A stretch of DNA of 64,000 nucleotides. It comes from Clostridiales bacterium (GTDB lineage Bacteria; Bacillota; Clostridia; Christensenellales; CAG-314). Below are positions 61,358 through 64,000 of the stretch, piece after piece; positions within the stretch are counted from its first letter, which is position 1; every line of letters begins with the position of its first letter. Under the pieces are notes generated by a model. It saw only the letters and a program-made list of their open reading frames with translations. It was not told where the DNA came from and did not search any database. Location: NCBI GenBank assembly GCA_022508305.1, contig JAFLVM010000001.1, positions 896,341-960,340 of the forward strand, given 5' to 3'. The position numbers and the translations under genes are program-made.

Positions 61358-63223
61358 ATGGACGCCAAAAAGTTAAAAAGTATTAAAAATAAAACGTACA
61401 AATTAGTAGGCAACCGTTTCACCAATGCTCCCACCGAGGGTATGGCATTTGACAGACAGGTACTTGTGTGCGGTTCCACAGGCTGCGCTTCGGAAAGTTC
61501 GCAAGTTATTCGTCAACGGTTGACCGAACTCGTAAAGGAAAAGGGTCTTACTCGCGTTCACGTAGGACAAACAGGCTGTTTCGGGCTGTGCGCGGCAGGC
61601 CCCGTAGTAGTGGTTTACCCCGACGGAACGTTCTACAGCCACGTCAAGGTTACTGACGTTGAGGAAATTGTAGAAAGTCACCTGATAAACAACAAAGAGG
61701 TGGAACGCCTCCTGTACATAGACGCCGACGGAAAGAGCAAGCCCTTTGAGCAAATTGAAAGCTACTGCCGTCAACTTCGTCACGCTTTGCGCAACTGCGG
61801 CGTAATCGACCCCGAAAACATCGACGAGTACATTGCCCGCGACGGTTACTTTGCGCTGTTGAAGGCTGTAACAAGCATGACTCAAGACGAAGTTATTGCC
61901 GAAGTTACCAAGTCGGGACTTCGCGGACGCGGCGGCGCAGGATTCTTGACGGGTCGCAAGTGGATGTTCACCCAAAAGGCGAAGGGCGACCAAAAATACG
62001 TTTGCTGCAACGCCGACGAGGGTGACCCCGGCGCGTTCATGGACAGATCCGTATTGGAAGGCGACCCCCACGCAGTTCTCGAAGCAATGACAATCGCAGC
62101 TTACGCTATCGGCGCAAACCAAGGCTACATCTACGTAAGAGCAGAGTACCCGATAGCAGTAAAGCGTTTGGAAATTGCAATCGGTCAAGCGCGCAAGTAC
62201 GGTCTTTTGGGTAAAAACATTTTCGGAACGGACTTCTCGTTTGACATTGAAATCCGTCTTGGCGCAGGCGCGTTCGTTTGCGGCGAGGAAACGGCATTGA
62301 TGACAAGTATCGAGGGCAACCGCGGCGAACCACGTCCCCGTCCTCCTTTCCCTGCGGAAAAAGGATTGTTCGGCAAGCCCACTCTCTTGAACAACGTTGA
62401 AACTTACGCTAATATCGCGCAAATTATATTGAACGGCGCAGACAAGTACGCAGCAATCGGTACGGAAAGCAGCAAGGGCACCAAGGTGTTCGCGCTCGGC
62501 GGTAAAATCAACAACACGGGTCTTGTGGAAATTCCCATGGGTACGCCGCTTCGCGAAATTATCTACGACATCGGCGGCGGTATTCCCAACGGCAAGGCTT
62601 TTAAGGCTGCGCAAACGGGCGGTCCGAGCGGCGGTTGTATTCCCGCGTCGTTGCAGGACACTCCCATCGACTACGAAAGCTTGCAAGCAATCGGTTCAAT
62701 GATGGGTAGCGGCGGTCTTATCGTTCTCGACGAAGACAACTGTATGGTAGACATTGCAAAGTTCTATTTGCAGTTTACCGTTGACGAATCCTGCGGAAAA
62801 TGCACTCCCTGCCGTATAGGCACTAAGCGTCTGTACGAAATGCTGTGCAAGGTTACCGAAGGTACGGCAACCATGGAAGACCTCGACAAGATGGAAGAGC
62901 TTTGCTACTACATCAAGGACAACGCGCTTTGCGGCTTGGGACAGTCTGCTCCCAACCCCGTACTGTCCACGCTCAAGTACTTCCGCGAGGAGTACGAGGC
63001 GCACGTCAAGGAACACAGATGTCCCGCAGGCGTATGCAAATCTTTGCTCAAATACGCAATTGACGCCGACAAGTGCAAGGGCTGCACGCTTTGCGCCCGT
63101 AACTGTCCTGCAAACGCAATCAGCGGCGTTGTCAAGGAAGCTCACGTTATTGATACGGACAAGTGCGTAAAATGCGGACTTTGCGCGTCTAAGTGCAGAT
63201 TTGGCGCGATTAAAAAGGTGTAG
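61358..63223 (+). CDS. hydB: Bifurcating [FeFe]-hydrogenase subunit B (NuoF-like)
   Basis: A 621-residue flavoprotein. An N-terminal thioredoxin-like [2Fe-2S] domain (CGSTGCASESSQ and CFGLCAAGP) leads to the NuoF core with NADH/FMN motifs GRGGAGFLTGRKW and NADEGDPGAFMDR. The [4Fe-4S] site is ESCGKCTPCRIGTKR. Two C-terminal ferredoxin-type clusters follow (CKGCTLCARNCP and CVKCGLCASKCRF). This is the HydB layout of NADH/ferredoxin-dependent bifurcating hydrogenases. It follows hydC and precedes hydA. Confidence 0.95.
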   Translation: MDAKKLKSIKNKTYKLVGNRFTNAPTEGMAFDRQVLVCGSTGCASESSQVIRQRLTELVKEKGLTRVHVGQTGCFGLCAAGPVVVVYPDGTFYSHVKVTDVEEIVESHLINNKEVERLLYIDADGKSKPFEQIESYCRQLRHALRNCGVIDPENIDEYIARDGYFALLKAVTSMTQDEVIAEVTKSGLRGRGGAGFLTGRKWMFTQKAKGDQKYVCCNADEGDPGAFMDRSVLEGDPHAVLEAMTIAAYAIGANQGYIYVRAEYPIAVKRLEIAIGQARKYGLLGKNIFGTDFSFDIEIRLGAGAFVCGEETALMTSIEGNRGEPRPRPPFPAEKGLFGKPTLLNNVETYANIAQIILNGADKYAAIGTESSKGTKVFALGGKINNTGLVEIPMGTPLREIIYDIGGGIPNGKAFKAAQTGGPSGGCIPASLQDTPIDYESLQAIGSMMGSGGLIVLDEDNCMVDIAKFYLQFTVDESCGKCTPCRIGTKRLYEMLCKVTEGTATMEDLDKMEELCYYIKDNALCGLGQSAPNPVLSTLKYFREEYEAHVKEHRCPAGVCKSLLKYAIDADKCKGCTLCARNCPANAISGVVKEAHVIDTDKCVKCGLCASKCRFGAIKKV

Positions 63224-63238
63224 TAGGGGGTACATGAG

Positions 63239-64000
63239 ATGATTAGCTTGAAAATTAACAATATTCCCGTATACGTAGAGGAAGGCAGCACCCTTTTGGA
63301 AGCGGCGCGCAGTATCGGTATCAAGGTTCCCACACTCTGCCACATGAAGCATATCAGCGAGCTTGGCGCTTGCCGTGTGTGCGTGGTAGAGGTCAAGGGT
63401 ATGCGCAATCTCGTTGCCGCTTGCGAATATCCCGCAATGGAAGGAATGGAAGTGTTTACTAATACTCCGCGCGTGCTCAATTCCCGCAAGACGACCATTG
63501 AACTTATACTTTCCGACCACAGACAGGACTGTCTGTCCTGCGAGCGTAACACCAACTGCGAATTGCAACGTCTGTCCAGTAAATACGAATGTGACAGCAA
63601 GCGTTTCCAAGGCGCAACGGTGGACTTCATCTACGACGACACAACCCATTACCTCATTCGCGACAACAGCAAGTGTATTTTGTGCCGTAGATGCGTTGCC
63701 GTTTGCAAAAAGCAACAGGGCATTGGCGCAATCGGTCCCAACGAACGCGGTTTTGCAACTCACATCGGTTGCCCATTCGATTTGCAACTGGGAAATACCA
63801 CCTGCGTGGGTTGCGGACAGTGCGTAAACGTTTGTCCTACAGGCGCATTGCAAGAAAAGCCGGAAATGTTGCGTGTTCAGCAAGCGCTTGCAGACAGCAA
63901 GAAGTACGTCGTCGTTGGCTACGCTCCGTCAGTTAGAGCAGCTCTTGCCGAAACCTTCGATATGCCCGTTGGCACCAACTGCCAAGGCAAAATCAACACT
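63239..64000 (+). CDS. hydA: Bifurcating [FeFe]-hydrogenase subunit A, N-terminal part
   Basis: The first 254 residues are in the window; the gene runs off the edge. A plant-type [2Fe-2S] domain (CHMKHISELGACRVC, later AACEYP), a His-Cys [4Fe-4S] site (HRQDCLSCERNTNC) and two ferredoxin clusters (CILCRRCVAVC and CVGCGQCVNVC) are in the order of HydA. The catalytic H-cluster domain begins at VVVGYAPSVRAA and its cysteine motifs lie beyond the window. AGGGGG sets the ATG at 63239, 15 bases after hydB. Confidence 0.9.
   Translation, partial: MISLKINNIPVYVEEGSTLLEAARSIGIKVPTLCHMKHISELGACRVCVVEVKGMRNLVAACEYPAMEGMEVFTNTPRVLNSRKTTIELILSDHRQDCLSCERNTNCELQRLSSKYECDSKRFQGATVDFIYDDTTHYLIRDNSKCILCRRCVAVCKKQQGIGAIGPNERGFATHIGCPFDLQLGNTTCVGCGQCVNVCPTGALQEKPEMLRVQQALADSKKYVVVGYAPSVRAALAETFDMPVGTNCQGKINT

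Noticed and set aside
61403..63883. Two long minus-strand frames (427 and 395 codons) opposite hydB and hydA
   Set aside because: They mirror strongly conserved hydrogenase genes, have no family features and no start signals.
1..64000. Mobile elements, integrases, prophage, tRNA or rRNA genes
   Set aside because: No transposase, integrase, phage structural gene, clover-leaf sequence or rRNA segment was found on either strand by reading.

Overview
The window looks like a chromosomal segment of an endospore-forming, Gram-positive, fermentative anaerobe of the Clostridia type. The evidence is a tricistronic gerA-type spore-germinant receptor operon, many lipoproteins with an AAC/LAC-type lipobox, no outer-membrane genes, intrinsic terminators with long T tracts, TTGACA-N17-TATAAT promoters, AGGAGG-type ribosome sites and the start of an [FeFe]-hydrogenase operon. 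Base composition is moderate. No rRNA, tRNA, CRISPR array, insertion sequence or phage gene was seen. The Big_2-domain lipoproteins and the galactan locus suggest a gut polymer degrader; this is inference and the genus cannot be read from the sequence.

Layout. 1-936: end of an unknown gene, a DUF951 protein and signal peptidase I. 1040-4670: gerAA-gerAB-gerAC. 4828-9416: an ATP-grasp ligase, M18 aminopeptidase, phosphoglucomutase and an ECF S component. 9467-14780: a large ATPase-FtsX ABC protein, an M13 peptidase and a small Cys-rich protein. 14820-34111: a galactan-use region consisting of a PocR-AraC regulator (minus), galE, a UDP-sugar pyrophosphorylase, an unrecognised 603-aa protein, a zinc-ribbon protein, a cytoplasmic GH53, a MalE/F/G/K-type importer, a surface GH53 lipoprotein with Big_2 domains, and a 1242-aa Big_2 surface lipoprotein. 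34261-40658: a release-factor-like protein without the codon-reading loop, a superfamily I helicase, a coiled-coil protein and a membrane-anchored beta-helix protein. 40755-43775: an ABC-2 transporter (minus) and nagA. 43838-46683: a leader resembling a Mn2+ (yybP-ykoY) riboswitch, an SPFH protein, a DUF4177 protein and two paralogous membrane proteins. 46718-50951: rpmE (minus), murC, a 48-aa zinc-ribbon protein (minus), a YbjN-like protein, PadR, and a HAAS-DUF4097 protein. 51054-53578 (minus): DegV, an SDR, and a queuosine-precursor transporter behind a preQ1-I-like riboswitch. 53850-59160: a DUF1385-PrmC fusion, prfA and a TauABC-like importer. 59231-60451 (minus): an LRR_5 lipoprotein. 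60857-64000: hydC, hydB and the beginning of hydA.

How the parts work together. In the galactan region the surface GH53 lipoprotein would cut beta-1,4-galactan, the importer would bring in oligosaccharides, and the cytoplasmic GH53 plus perhaps the 603-aa protein would shorten them. GalE and the pyrophosphorylase connect the sugar to UDP-hexose pools. A 16-bp motif occurs between the regulator and galE and twice, 20 bp apart, against the -35 box of the galactan operon, so the PocR-AraC protein probably controls the region.

The points most worth a second look are the release-factor paralogue lacking the codon-recognition loop, the Mn2+-type leader ahead of an SPFH gene, the helicase/coiled-coil/beta-helix set, the repeated AraC-type operator, the unassigned 603-aa protein in the galactan operon, and a GerC protein without its lipobox cysteine.
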